A DNA stretch of 64,000 nt from CAIZQW01 sp942493055 (GCA_942493055.1 OW818680.1:4774001-4838000), one strand, 5' to 3'; shown: positions 27,501-35,004, counted from the stretch's first letter. Program-made: numbers and translations. The notes: generated by a model from the letters alone, not told the origin.

Positions 27501-28802
27501 TTGATCAATACGACAGCGTATGCCAACGGAACCACAACCTTCCGTTACTGGGGTGAATTCTATGTCCCTGCCGCAGAAACAGGCACGTGGACATTCGTGA
27601 AGAACTATGATGATGGCATGCTGTTCAGGATTATCAGTCTGGATAACGTTACAACGAACACGGTCATTGCGCATACGACATGGAATGCCATTGTGACCGG
27701 TCAAGTCAACCTCTCGCAGGAGGGCTGGTATAAGTTCGATGCAGCCGCCTATAATGGCGGTGGCGGCTCAGGTCCTGTCGGCGCGAACTGGCAGGCTGCT
27801 AAGATCGGACTGGGCTTCGCAAAATCAGCCCAGACGAGTACAACAGATCCTTCCCTCTATCGTTCGTTTGTCCCGACGAATAATGTCAAGATGCGGCCGG
27901 AGCGTGGGGTGATGTTTGGACGTATTGCCACGCCGGGTACGGGATGGGATACCGTATCGATCCCAACCGTGTGGACCAACAGCATGAAGGTTGTTAACAT
28001 CAAGGGGCCTGTGCCAAGTGGCAGACCCAACAATACGACCGACCTCTTCACAGGTTACTTCAATGTGGATTCCACGACGAACGAGCTTTGGAGTTTCGGA
28101 GCCAACTATGACGACGATTTGACGTTGAAGGTCGACGGTGTGGAAGTCCTCCGCAACATTGGCAATGTGCAGAACATGGTTGTTCTCAACCTGTCGCCCG
28201 GCTATCACAGCTTTGAAGTCCGCACGCGCGATGGCACTGGAGGCAATGGGCCGTGGACGTGGGTCAACATCGGAATTGGCTTCAAGGTCGGCGTGGCAGC
28301 CTCTGCAACCGAAGCGCAATTCCAGCCTTTTGATGAACGGTATATCTACATCACATCCGCGTTGCCGCAAGGCTCGATCAAGGGGAATGTGACGATCACA
28401 GGCGGCAAGCTTAAACTGGATCGTACGGATGCAACGCTCTGTGAGATCTATGGCGAGGTTTCCGGTACCTCCACGGGTACACTTGAAGGCAATTACAAGC
28501 TGAATACCAACGGGACCTTTGTGGCCGCCTGTTCTGATGGAAGGACCATCACGAAGCCTATGCTGACAGGTCTCAATGAAAACTTCCTCAGGGATGGTAA
28601 GGTCAGAGTCGATTTTACAGCGGATACTGTGAAGACGAAATATGAGATCTGCGCTGCGTACGGTATGACACCTGAAGTCGTGGCCGCGCGCGTCACCTGG
28701 ACAGGCACGGAGCATGTCGACCAGTTCACTGTAGCCATCGAGAACGACAAGATCGTCCTGACGAACAGTTACCCGAAGGGGACGATTCTCTTGTTGAGGT
28801 AA
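21543..28802 (+). CDS. Giant secreted autotransporter-type beta-strand repeat protein with LamG and PA14-like domains
   Basis: The 2419-residue protein starts with a signal peptide (KVWVSLCMSSLMLLMTFNVQA, cleavage near 25). Passenger-type beta-helix repeats follow, with autotransporter-associated repeats such as LSGSNSYTG (about 380), LSANNAFTG (887) and LGADNQYTG (1146). A LamG/concanavalin-like module spans about 534-759 (YYSFDGN to DDLAYWNRPL), and two PA14-like carbohydrate-binding segments lie near 1992-2096 (GTWTFVKNYDDGMLFRI) and 2162-2252 (WSFGANYDDDLTLKVDG). There is no C-terminal beta-barrel and no PEP-CTERM or LPxTG signal; it ends KGTILLLR. It is probably a surface or secreted polysaccharide-binding fibre. 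GAGG precedes ATG 21543 (GTG at 21540 is also in frame). Confidence 0.9.
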   Translation: MILRKVWVSLCMSSLMLLMTFNVQALTFDVATGDTTNVTDLITDAEAPDGVLKLGGGTAVFTNVNIYTTGTIVSNGTFQIGNGVGNGALTGTYTITPEGLLRLYYGTTMTQPGAAGWARFTGDGTLALMTAASAAVNANANRYWGDLALPATFTGTLRIEEGRVYVPPTGTRLGNATTIIVESGATLGCWGGGTFPQSIALYDMNGWGETGYELALRLGGNCDIQGNVILQGSSSIGGNAAGTISGVISGDADKTLNIGASSATSWVYLGAANTYAGPTVIRYGVLCVGTNTATGSLGTGPVTNNGWLAIYRSDDVTIANDITGTGSLRKMGTNTVTLTGSISYRGTTEVDAGTLEIVNGITGTGGVNKGGTDKYGTLILSGSNSYTGLTSVTCGRLMVNGSTAAESTVNVAANASLGGTGSVAGKINLLANSLFAMPASGVLTSSGGFDINAGVTLDTSCVPEATFENNDIVFVLNNTSSRGIGGTFDNFVGKITSSGRKFRISYEADFSTTSATGGYDIALVLDTSAPLTLKDGLQQYYSFDGNMNCTGGLNPLNPFPTQGTVTYSAAMFANGVNSGGGPYSSAAETRFQPYGDAFSSSVWVKLPATLTAPAKGTNSFVMTRGIINPQARGWAIDVTTNGLFSLIIGDQSTALYNFLRLQGTMDGWNHLAWTREGGVVTFYVNGVAATMAISPSLNINVDGQSCREMALYQVGWAGGSFLLEKTGTMVDDLAYWNRPLGATEVATIYNSGTGSTVPYYPAAKTAIWDGGDADDSNWYSPDNWMGNVALSPYDTLVFTGTTRNTNINDIPGVTQFNGLSFTNDWTITGNGINLAGNLSVMGGDVSLSMPITLVGADRTMFVDASRSLTLSGSIVGGYTPIKTGEGTLTLSANNAFTGYTLVKGGKLVTAGDNTAARVVVGSAAGETATWDFNSGTFVGGGNEIWIGDNNGVGTMNMSDGSLTVNSWFALGRGGAGQSQGTFNMTGGYLKHQTAGNIAIGTGANSIGTVNISGGTIETTATFYLGENNAYTTSGYLNLSGTGTVKGNLLRVGDNGYKSSYLTVTGGTLRFNSMTKGVGLAVTSISGATLGSYTLASAAFGVNLTLDDANGATTFSCTTQDGSTAANIFVSSRLGGDGALTKTGTGSLLLGADNQYTGATIINQGMLVLTNNGAINHTASIYISSGASLSMDIARPITVSSVTFEAGSSVKVLATPRTLLANDYPVFVGVTELPATLPAIEGLAGGQSGSWVISNGALAVRIDGGFAGSNLVWSAGTIWDISSLAWKVDGAGDDVAFSNGANVTFDGAAPGSINVPSSVSPASMTFTGTQDYTFTGEKMLGAGPVLKGGSGLVTIDGKGFDVQPIMITNGMVKLGFNAAPSNALGSALAPVIITGSGTLDINYGNAANNLGTSDVGRNAITSFKAFKISGDGYTGQGAIVNNNAANANGGYLAFNDIELMEDATVGGLRRFDMRYLAGAANARPQLYGQGKTLTVKTQHATLIDEGFTLVDTDVNLGAVRCVDGGTFSVEGSTTLNISDKITLKNGGRIAFWTHTVAPFSTELLIEEGIGKINERNGDTFFNGLITQNPGTTLQFEGGSGTLFKGRIEGSPNVLVANGILYLGNGNTSGDAPVFPDTVKMSGGVFCLWSPTNSWMTTNIEQYNPAATGGQWRVRSPVTGGTTTIAGPTKINVNSLSVANGSNGHLILNDGAEIDVREIYTGDSSSVASSSVTINGGRLRLNGANDRFWTGHWSGGSNPHYWNLNGGEVLSPDTRLTVGVDATSYFNFNGGTLSAKGIYMRRGVDWGTLPALRTDEHFVMNGGTLNLGPDGITTDHVYKNKALVQFNQGTLNNMAAWGTTDWMDICFDGGPSDLFTLNLGTFLVNWNTPLRGKGNIKITGSANFNNGKMLLGNLTGNMEVDHSGTVSLKNAASLGSVDVKSGTVLMDAGDCINGQVTRGYTVGNPDIIGGTNLVVLANQSRYLARDMDLINTTAYANGTTTFRYWGEFYVPAAETGTWTFVKNYDDGMLFRIISLDNVTTNTVIAHTTWNAIVTGQVNLSQEGWYKFDAAAYNGGGGSGPVGANWQAAKIGLGFAKSAQTSTTDPSLYRSFVPTNNVKMRPERGVMFGRIATPGTGWDTVSIPTVWTNSMKVVNIKGPVPSGRPNNTTDLFTGYFNVDSTTNELWSFGANYDDDLTLKVDGVEVLRNIGNVQNMVVLNLSPGYHSFEVRTRDGTGGNGPWTWVNIGIGFKVGVAASATEAQFQPFDERYIYITSALPQGSIKGNVTITGGKLKLDRTDATLCEIYGEVSGTSTGTLEGNYKLNTNGTFVAACSDGRTITKPMLTGLNENFLRDGKVRVDFTADTVKTKYEICAAYGMTPEVVAARVTWTGTEHVDQFTVAIENDKIVLTNSYPKGTILLLR

Positions 28803-28829
28803 TCAGGATTTATTCTTGCAAAGCAAAAA

Positions 28830-28867
28830 GCGCCTCTGCTGATGCAGGGGCGCCTTTTGTTTTTATT
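28830..28867. terminator. Bidirectional-type intrinsic terminator
   Basis: GCGCCTCTGC-TGAT-GCAGGGGCGC forms a 10-bp stem with one G-U pair, followed by TTTTGTTTTT; A-rich sequence lies on the other side. It separates the giant protein gene from the convergent oxidoreductase operon and can serve both. Confidence 0.88.
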
Positions 28868-28877
28868 GAGGATGTGA

Positions 28878-30278
28878 TTACTTGATTTCGGCTTCACCCG
28901 CTGCGAAGAGTTCGCGGTTTTTTTCTGCCAAGGCGGGCTTCTTCCGGAAGCTATCCACCAGGGTATTCAGCAGGTTGTCGCGGGTCAGCTTGGTCACGCC
29001 ATACTTTGAAAGCGCCGCGAGCATCATGGTGTTGGCCGCCTTGGGCACACCCAGCTTCGTGGCGAGGTCGATGGCGGGCATGACCACCAGATTGACGCCT
29101 GCCGGAGGTTGGACGGTGCGCGAGACCGTCGCGTCGACAATGACCGTGCCGCCCGGGACGACGGTTCCGACGAAGCGCTCGTAAGAGGGCTGATTCATGC
29201 AGACCAGGACATTCGGATGATCGACCGAGGGCGAGCCAATGGGCTTGCCAGAGATGACGACCGAGCAGGCAGCAGCGCCGCCGCGTTGCTCGGGTCCGTA
29301 GGTCGGGAACCAGGTTGTAAAGCGTCTCTCAAGGCGGGCAGCCTCTGCGACGCAGTGGCCGAGACTCAAGATGCCCTGGCCGCCGAAGCCGCTGAATTTG
29401 ATGCGGACCTCGTCAAAATGCTCATCAATCATGGCGGTCGGGACTTCCTGTGATTGGTCCGCAGCGAAAAAGGCGTTGATGTCCGGCGGCGTCGGCCGGT
29501 TTCCGCGCGGCTCTGCTTCCGCGCTCTTGTCGCGGAAGCTCTGGAGCGGGAACTCCTTCTCCATCACCGTCATGCAAAACTCAGCCGCCTTGATGGAGTC
29601 GATACCCATATTGGTAGGGCAGGGGGCGATAATTTCAACGAAGGCATATCCCTTGCCATCGCGCTGAATCTCAATGGCCTTCCGAATAGCCTTCTTGGCC
29701 TTCATGATCCGTGCGGGATCGGCAACAGAGACGCGCTCGATAAAGACCGGGGCTTCGAGTTGGCTGAAGACTTCGCAGACATGAAGCGGGTAGCCGTCGT
29801 GCTGAATCGTACGGCCGTTGGGCGAGGTCATGGTCTGCATGCCGATCAAGGTGGTGGGGGCCATCTGTCCGCCAGTCATACCGTAGGTCGCATTGTTGAT
29901 GAAGAAGGCGGCAAAGTGTTCGCCGCGGCTTGCCGCCTGGAAGGCGTTGTTAAAGCCGATGGCGCCCAGATCCCCGTCGCCTTGGTAGGAGAGCACCACC
30001 GCGTCCCGTTGAACCCGGTTGACACCGGTAGCGACGGCATGCGCCCGTCCGTGTGCCGCGCTGATGTTGCCGCAGTCCCAATAGTAGTAGCCGAAGACCG
30101 CGCAGCCGACGGGGCCGACCATGATGGCTTTGTCCTGGAGGCCGAATTCAGCCAGCGCCTCTGCGATGAGCTTGTTGATGATGCCATGGCCGCAGCCCGC
30201 GCAATAATGGGTCGCGCGCGTTTCGCACTCGCCCCGGGTGAAGACATCGTACATGCCAAGAGTTTTTTTTGTGATCAT
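28878..30278 (-). CDS. 2-oxoacid:ferredoxin oxidoreductase, fused beta (TPP) and gamma subunits
   Basis: This 466-residue protein joins two subunits that are usually separate. Residues 1-280 are the thiamine-diphosphate beta subunit with CAGCGHG (C26, C29), the GDGDLGAIGFNNA motif near 100 and a second conserved NNATYGMTGGQ. Residues 291-466 are the gamma subunit (KFSGFGGQGILSLG, YGPEQRGGAAACSVVIS). The complex splits a 2-oxoacid to acyl-CoA and reduces ferredoxin, reversibly, in anaerobes. With the alpha subunit and ferredoxin gene upstream it is like Kor/Vor; 2-oxoglutarate or branched-chain oxoacids are the likely substrates. The gap to the alpha gene is 32 bases. Confidence 0.92.
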   Translation of the reverse strand: MITKKTLGMYDVFTRGECETRATHYCAGCGHGIINKLIAEALAEFGLQDKAIMVGPVGCAVFGYYYWDCGNISAAHGRAHAVATGVNRVQRDAVVLSYQGDGDLGAIGFNNAFQAASRGEHFAAFFINNATYGMTGGQMAPTTLIGMQTMTSPNGRTIQHDGYPLHVCEVFSQLEAPVFIERVSVADPARIMKAKKAIRKAIEIQRDGKGYAFVEIIAPCPTNMGIDSIKAAEFCMTVMEKEFPLQSFRDKSAEAEPRGNRPTPPDINAFFAADQSQEVPTAMIDEHFDEVRIKFSGFGGQGILSLGHCVAEAARLERRFTTWFPTYGPEQRGGAAACSVVISGKPIGSPSVDHPNVLVCMNQPSYERFVGTVVPGGTVIVDATVSRTVQPPAGVNLVVMPAIDLATKLGVPKAANTMMLAALSKYGVTKLTRDNLLNTLVDSFRKKPALAEKNRELFAAGEAEIK

Positions 30279-30310
30279 TTTTATTCTTTCTCGCGTTGGC
30301 GTTTGCGATG

Positions 30311-31375
30311 TTACATGAGTTTCTTTGCGGCAGCAACGACTTCGTCCACGGTGATGATGATGCCGCCCATGTGGTTGGCGAGGGCGACATCCTGATAACG
30401 CTTGCCCGCCTTGGCGATGTGCAGTTGGATGTCATCCCGGAACTGGCCGCAACTGAGTTCAACGACCAATGCCTTGCGTCCTGCGAGGGTCGCACAGAGG
30501 GCTTCCGCGGGGAAGGGATTCAGCGTGATGGGACGGAAGACACCGGCTTTGATGCCTGCTGTGCGAAGGTCCTCCGCTGCCGTGCGTGCGATGCGGCTGG
30601 AGATGCCATAGCAGAGCAAGACGATCTCCGCATCGTCGCAGAGGTAGGTCTCAACCGCTGCATCCTTCTTCATGCTGGCGTATTTGGCTTGCAGCCGCTG
30701 GTTGTGCAACTCCTGTTCAGCGGCATTCAGGCAGATGGATTTCACAAGGTTCTTGCGGGTCTCCGGGGTCCCCTCGACAGACCAGGCGCTCATCTTCGGG
30801 AGAGGCTTGATCGCCTGGGGGAGCGTCAGGTTTTCCATCATCTGGCCGAGCAAGCCGTCTGCCAAGACAATGGCAGGCGTGAGATACTTGCAGGAGAGTT
30901 CACAGGCGCGCATGGTGAGGTCGCACATCTCCTGCACACTGGCGGGGGCAAGGACGACGCACTGGTAATTGCCGTGGCCGCCGCCCTTCACAGACTGATT
31001 ATAGTCGCTCTGCTCAGGATAGACGTTTCCGAGACCCGGGCCGGCTCGCATGATGTTGACGAAGACGCCGGGAAGTTCTGCGCCGGCCATATACGAGATG
31101 GCTTCCTGCATGAGGCTCATCCCCGGTCCGGAGGTGGCGCTGATGGAAAGCTTGCCGGCTGCTGCCGCGCCATACATCATGTTTGCTGAGCCGGTCTCGC
31201 ATTCGGCCTGCAAGAATTCACGGCCCAGCGCAGGGAACCAGGCGGCTGCCGCATGGGCGATTTCGCTGGCAGGCGTGATCGGATACCCGAAGTAGACGTC
31301 TGCGCCCGCATAGAGTGCTCCGATGACGACGGCCTCATTTCCTTTGATAAATTTTGTCATAAGCTGCGAGCTCAA
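30311..31375 (-). CDS. 2-oxoacid:ferredoxin oxidoreductase, alpha subunit (KorA/VorB type)
   Basis: The alpha subunit holds the pyrimidine-binding domain. In 354 residues are KGNEAVVIGALYAGADVYFGYPITPASEI, LQAECETGSANMMYGAAAAG and ATSGPGMSLMQEAISYMAGAELP, all family signatures, and a C-terminal domain II with LVVELSCGQFRDDIQ. The start is decided by GGAGGAG, which lies 5 bases before a TTG codon at 31375; the ATG at 31360 is 20 bases from it and less likely. The ferredoxin gene ends 13 bases upstream and the beta-gamma fusion starts 32 bases downstream. Confidence 0.92.
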   Translation of the reverse strand: MSSQLMTKFIKGNEAVVIGALYAGADVYFGYPITPASEIAHAAAAWFPALGREFLQAECETGSANMMYGAAAAGKLSISATSGPGMSLMQEAISYMAGAELPGVFVNIMRAGPGLGNVYPEQSDYNQSVKGGGHGNYQCVVLAPASVQEMCDLTMRACELSCKYLTPAIVLADGLLGQMMENLTLPQAIKPLPKMSAWSVEGTPETRKNLVKSICLNAAEQELHNQRLQAKYASMKKDAAVETYLCDDAEIVLLCYGISSRIARTAAEDLRTAGIKAGVFRPITLNPFPAEALCATLAGRKALVVELSCGQFRDDIQLHIAKAGKRYQDVALANHMGGIIITVDEVVAAAKKLM

Positions 31376-31388
31376 GCGAGCTCCTCCG

Positions 31389-31622
31389 TTATTTCTCGAT
31401 GGTAATCACGTACGGTTCAGGACAGGTATAGAAGCAGATCGCGCAGCCGATGCAGCCTTCCCCGATATATTCAACCGGCTTCACGCCGCGGCGGTTGAGC
31501 CGGTCAGAAAGGCGCAAACACTTTTTCGGGCAACCGACGATGCAACGCATGCAGCTCTTGCATTCATCGGCGTTGATGACAGGACGCGGGGTCCCTGTTT
31601 TTGGGCTCTCCAGATTCGGCAT
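31389..31622 (-). CDS. Ferredoxin subunit (2x[4Fe-4S]) of the 2-oxoacid oxidoreductase
   Basis: This 77-residue protein has two cysteine clusters: C21xxC24xxC27xxxC31 (CKSCMRCIVGCPKKC) and a second GCIGCAICFYTCPE. It therefore binds two 4Fe-4S clusters and passes electrons from the thiamine enzyme to free ferredoxin. It is the first gene of the three-gene oxidoreductase operon. VorD, KorD and PorD have this layout. Confidence 0.92.
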   Translation of the reverse strand: MPNLESPKTGTPRPVINADECKSCMRCIVGCPKKCLRLSDRLNRRGVKPVEYIGEGCIGCAICFYTCPEPYVITIEK

Positions 31623-32073
31623 ATTTCAGCTCTCCAAAATAACTAAAAGAATGAATACGTTAACTTAAAAGAGCCTAAAAAACAAGCCTGTTTTAAATTT
31701 TAGGCATTGGTTTTTCATGAAAAGTAGGTATACTTCAAAAGGTGTTTTTAAGACGTTTCACGGTTTGGTGAAATTTCTACCGCAAAAGCCGCGAAGAGAT
31801 TGCGCGGCTATCTCATCCGCCTCACCCGTGAATACACGGACGGCGGAATGGATAGCCGCGCGGAGGAAGAATAATATGTTGCTCTACGGGAACATGTGCG
31901 TTATCTGATATCAGGAGTATCAAATTTATTTTCAGCGCAAATGTTCGCTCCGCCGTCCGTGTATTCACGGGTGAGGCGGGCGTGACATTTGCGCTCGAAT
32001 AGCGGTTTTTGCGCTAAAACACAAAGCACTTTTTCTACAAACTGTGAAGAACCGATTTCAAAGTGAGGTGACT
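31623..32073. other. Gene-free 450-base divergent spacer
   Basis: The spacer separates the oxidoreductase operon (minus) from yicC (plus). It is largely occupied by the two-hairpin repeat element described separately (31802-31994). The promoters of both units should lie here but cannot be told apart by eye. The 31750-31800 and 31995-32045 flanks are imperfect inverted repeats of each other (CGCAAAAGCCGC / GCGGTTTTTGCG). Confidence 0.55.
31802..31994. repeat. Two-hairpin inverted repeat element
   Basis: A first hairpin has outer arms GCGCGGCTATC (31802-31812) and GATAGCCGCGC (31851-31861). A second has GCGCAAATG (31935-31943) and CATTTGCGC (31986-31994). Their inner parts (31817-31847 and 31949-31979) are a perfect 31-base inverted repeat of each other. 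The layout, and a downstream TGTGAAGAACC-type flank, resemble the 200-bp elements at 55790 and 56066. Confidence 0.85.
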
Positions 32074-32964
32074 ATGGCGATTATCAGCATGACAGGCTTC
32101 GGGCGCGGCGAGATCAGTGTAAGCGGAATGAAGGTGGTGGTCGAACTGAGTACGGTGAACCGGAAGCAGTTTGATTGCAATCTGTCGATGCCGCGCGAAC
32201 TGGGCTGTCTGGAGTCCAAGCTGCATGCGCTGATTCATGCCGAAGTCTCACGCGGCTATGTGAAGGGGAATGTCACGCTCAAGGCCGCGCCGGGCAGTGA
32301 GATTCTTCGGCTGCTCAACATGGAACTCGTCAAATCCCAGATCGCTGAGTTGCGGGGAGCGGCACGGGAGTTGAACCTGTCAGATGATCTGCGTGCGAGC
32401 GTCTTGCTGCAGTTGCCGGAGGCCATCAACACGACAGCCCTCTTTGACCAGCCGGATGAGGCCTGGCCGCTGCTGGAGCAGGCGACAAAGCAGGCCTTGA
32501 AGCACCTCGGCCAGATGCGCGCGTGCGAAGGCGCGGCGTTGGCGGCGGACCTGCGGCGCCGTTTTCAGGAGTTGGAGGTGTTGAGCCACGCGATTGCGCC
32601 CCTTGCCGCGGCTGTGCCGAGCCAGTATCAGGCCACGCTCGGGAAGCGGCTAACTGAATTGCTGGGCGAAGGCGGAAAAGGGATGGTCGATCCGGCCCTG
32701 CTTGCGCGCGAGGTGGCGGTCTTTGCTGACCGGTGCGATGTGAGCGAGGAGCTGACACGGCTTGCGAGCCACTTCGTGCAGGTGGGCAAGATCCTGGATG
32801 AAGGACAGGCCTCGGGCCGCACCTTGGATTTTCTCTGCCAGGAGCTGTTCCGTGAAATCAACACCACGGGTTCGAAAGCCAATGATGCTGAGATTACACG
32901 GCTGGTGATCGCCTTTAAGGCAGGACTGGAAGCTGCGCGCGAGCAGGTGCAGAATGTCGAGTGA
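32074..32964 (+). CDS. yicC: YicC-family endoribonuclease
   Basis: The start is the ATG at 32074 (MAIISMTGFGRGE), with GAGGTG upstream; the frame from GTG 32044 is longer but lacks support. The 296-residue product has the N-terminal MTGFGRG and VNRKQFDCNLSMPREL segments and the C-terminal DUF1732-type region (LDFLCQELFREINTTGSKAND, about 263-283). YicC proteins are RNases that degrade small RNAs such as RyhB. It is convergent with the LptF/LptG permease gene, whose stop lies 6 bases away. No remA/gmk neighbours of the usual yicC cluster are seen. Confidence 0.93.
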   Translation: MAIISMTGFGRGEISVSGMKVVVELSTVNRKQFDCNLSMPRELGCLESKLHALIHAEVSRGYVKGNVTLKAAPGSEILRLLNMELVKSQIAELRGAARELNLSDDLRASVLLQLPEAINTTALFDQPDEAWPLLEQATKQALKHLGQMRACEGAALAADLRRRFQELEVLSHAIAPLAAAVPSQYQATLGKRLTELLGEGGKGMVDPALLAREVAVFADRCDVSEELTRLASHFVQVGKILDEGQASGRTLDFLCQELFREINTTGSKANDAEITRLVIAFKAGLEAAREQVQNVE

Positions 32965-32970
32965 CCTTTT

Positions 32971-34068
32971 CTACCGCTGGCGGTGGAAGAGATACATCCC
33001 GATGCCCAGGAACAAGAGATTCGGGAAGAGCACGGCCAGGGTGACCGGCAAAAACATGTTCTTGGCAGCCACCTCGCAGAGGATGGCTGTGCCGTAGAAC
33101 GAGAAGAACATAGCGACAGCGGCGACAACGCCCTTGAAGACACTTTGGCGGCCGGTGACGACACCTGCAGGAATCGCGAAGAGCGTAATCACGAGGCACG
33201 AGAAGGGCGCGATCAGGCGCGAGCCGATCTCATAACGCTTGATGACGCTTTCACGTGGACTCAAAAGCGGGTTCTTCCGCAGATCGTGGATCAGGTCGCG
33301 CGTGGTGCTGTGCTCCACCTTCTTGTTCATCACGAGAAAATCATGGGGGGTTTCGGAGAGTTCCGGAAAGGCGCGGATCGAGAGCGACTCCAGCGCTGTG
33401 TAGGGGTTGACCACGGGATCATTCATTTCATCAAAATACTGGTACTGGGGATTAAAGAACCACCAGACGCCATCCAGGTACTCTGCGCGGCGCGCCGTGA
33501 TGTCCAGCATCCGGCTCTTATCTGCCCGGTCAAAGGAGAGGCGCACGCCTTCCAGGATATGGGGTTGCTTGAGATCAATGCGATTGATACGCCAGATCCG
33601 GAGATCAAGCTGGTTGTAATAGGGGATATTCTCCCGGATGCTCTTGGTGTCCTGCTTGAAGTCGTCGTCCTTGAATTTCCATGCCCATTCAGAGGCGCCG
33701 GGCGTATAAAATTCATTGAGCAAGGCCACGAGGACCATGGCGCAGGTCGCAACGACCAGGAGCGGCCGCACGATGACAATAAAGCCGATCCCATTCGCGC
33801 GCATGGCTGTGATTTCGCTGTGCCGGCAGAAGTTCCACATGGTGTAGAGCGCGGCCAGCATGAGCGCTGCCGGGAAAAGCCAGATGAAGAAGGGGGAGAG
33901 GTAGCCAATGAAATAAGCCACGACGGTCAGGAACGGGGGCTTGGCTTTCAGGAGATCATCGAAGGAGCCGATCAGCTCAAACAAGATATAGATGCCCAGG
34001 AACATGGCCATGCAGTAGGCCAGTGGCACCAGGAATTCACGCAAAATATATCGTGAAAGAATACGCAT
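32971..34068 (-). CDS. LptF/LptG-family lipopolysaccharide export permease
   Basis: LptF and LptG form the membrane part of the LPS exporter with LptB. This 365-residue protein has the family N-terminus ILSRYILREFLVPLAYCMAMF, three N-terminal membrane helices, NFCRHSEITAMRANGIGF near 85, a periplasmic beta-jellyroll domain (about 130-260) and C-terminal membrane helices (FKGVVAAVAMFFSFYGTAI). Its presence shows a Gram-negative envelope. The start at 34068 is 11 bases from AGGAG; ATG 34077 and GTG 34080 are closer alternatives. Only one paralogue is in the window. Confidence 0.9.
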   Translation of the reverse strand: MRILSRYILREFLVPLAYCMAMFLGIYILFELIGSFDDLLKAKPPFLTVVAYFIGYLSPFFIWLFPAALMLAALYTMWNFCRHSEITAMRANGIGFIVIVRPLLVVATCAMVLVALLNEFYTPGASEWAWKFKDDDFKQDTKSIRENIPYYNQLDLRIWRINRIDLKQPHILEGVRLSFDRADKSRMLDITARRAEYLDGVWWFFNPQYQYFDEMNDPVVNPYTALESLSIRAFPELSETPHDFLVMNKKVEHSTTRDLIHDLRKNPLLSPRESVIKRYEIGSRLIAPFSCLVITLFAIPAGVVTGRQSVFKGVVAAVAMFFSFYGTAILCEVAAKNMFLPVTLAVLFPNLLFLGIGMYLFHRQR

Positions 34069-34111
34069 GGGACACATCACTCCTTTAAAGGGCTAGCACG
34101 CTTGTCAGGGA

Positions 34112-34250
34112 CTTCAATGGAATGATGGAATAGGGGAATGGTGGAATGTTGGGGGGATCAGCGGCAGTACCCATTGACAGTCGTCAGTCTCTAGCGGGTA
34201 ACCAACTCCACTATTCCACTATTCCAACATTCCACAGTTCCATTATTCAT
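34112..34250. repeat. Inverted ATTCCA octamer arrays
   Basis: Between yebC and the permease are two arms of 8-base words: purine-rich TGGAATRR words at 34118-34155 and TATTCCAC-type words at 34205-34250 (TATTCCAC, TATTCCAA, CATTCCAC, AGTTCCAT). They are imperfect reverse complements, so the spacer can fold on itself. On the coding (minus) strand the purine arm follows the yebC stop and the pyrimidine arm precedes the permease start, the same polarity as in the 42-58 kb arrays. Confidence 0.75.
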
Positions 34251-35004
34251 CCACTTGGTCGGCGATCGCATCGTCGACTTCCATGTTTGTATAGACATCC
34301 TGGACGTCATCATGCTCTTCAAGCATCGCGACAAACTTGTTGACGGCCTTGGCGACGGCGACATCTTTCACGGCCGCCTTTGTCAGCGGGACCAGTCCGA
34401 CCTGCGAATTTTCCCGGTCAAAAGCAATGCCTGCGGCTTCGATGGCCGCGCTGACCTCAGCGAAGGAATTCGGCTGGCACGTGACCGTGAAGCCGCCCTC
34501 TTCGGTGAGCATGTCGTCAGCGCCTGCGCCCAGAACGACTTCCATCACTTTATCTTCCGTGAGGCCCGGGGCCTCGGGGATCATGATCGAACCCTTGCGT
34601 TCAAAGCTGCGCGAGACAGAGCCCAGACCTGAGAAATCCGAGTTATTCTTCTTGAAGATGTTACGGACTTCCGAAGCGGCGCGGTTCTTGTTGTCGGTCA
34701 AGACTTTGACGACCAACCCGACACCGCCGCTCGCATAACCTTCATACGTAATTTCCTCGAGTGCGTCAGCAGCCAGTTCGCCGGTTCCCTTCTTGATGGC
34801 GCGCTCGATATTATCATTGGGCATGTTCACGGACTTTGCCTTGGCAAGCAACGTACGGAGCGTCGGGTTGTTCCCAGGGTCGCCGCCGCCGTTTTTAGCC
34901 ACAATCGTCATTTCCTTGGCGATTTTGGAGAAAATTTTTCCGCGCTTGGCATCTGCCGCGCCCTTTTTGTGCTTGATGGTTGCCCACTTACTATGACCGC
35001 TCAT
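34243..35004 (-). CDS. yebC: YebC/PmpR-family protein
   Basis: The 253-residue protein has the family N-terminus MSGHSKWATIKHKKGAADAKRGKIFSK, GGDPGNNPTLRTLLAKAKSVNMPNDNIERAI near 40 and the three-domain YebC layout. YebC proteins were described as DNA-binding regulators and more recently as factors that help ribosomes at difficult sequences. It stands alone between a radical SAM gene and octamer arrays, with its 3' end (34243) touching the array. GAGG-like sequence lies before the ATG. Confidence 0.96.
   Translation of the reverse strand: MSGHSKWATIKHKKGAADAKRGKIFSKIAKEMTIVAKNGGGDPGNNPTLRTLLAKAKSVNMPNDNIERAIKKGTGELAADALEEITYEGYASGGVGLVVKVLTDNKNRAASEVRNIFKKNNSDFSGLGSVSRSFERKGSIMIPEAPGLTEDKVMEVVLGAGADDMLTEEGGFTVTCQPNSFAEVSAAIEAAGIAFDRENSQVGLVPLTKAAVKDVAVAKAVNKFVAMLEEHDDVQDVYTNMEVDDAIADQVDE

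Noticed and set aside
27825..28715. A 296-residue minus-strand ORF in the giant gene
   Set aside because: It lies fully opposite the PA14-like part of the giant protein and has no recognisable domain or ribosome-binding site.
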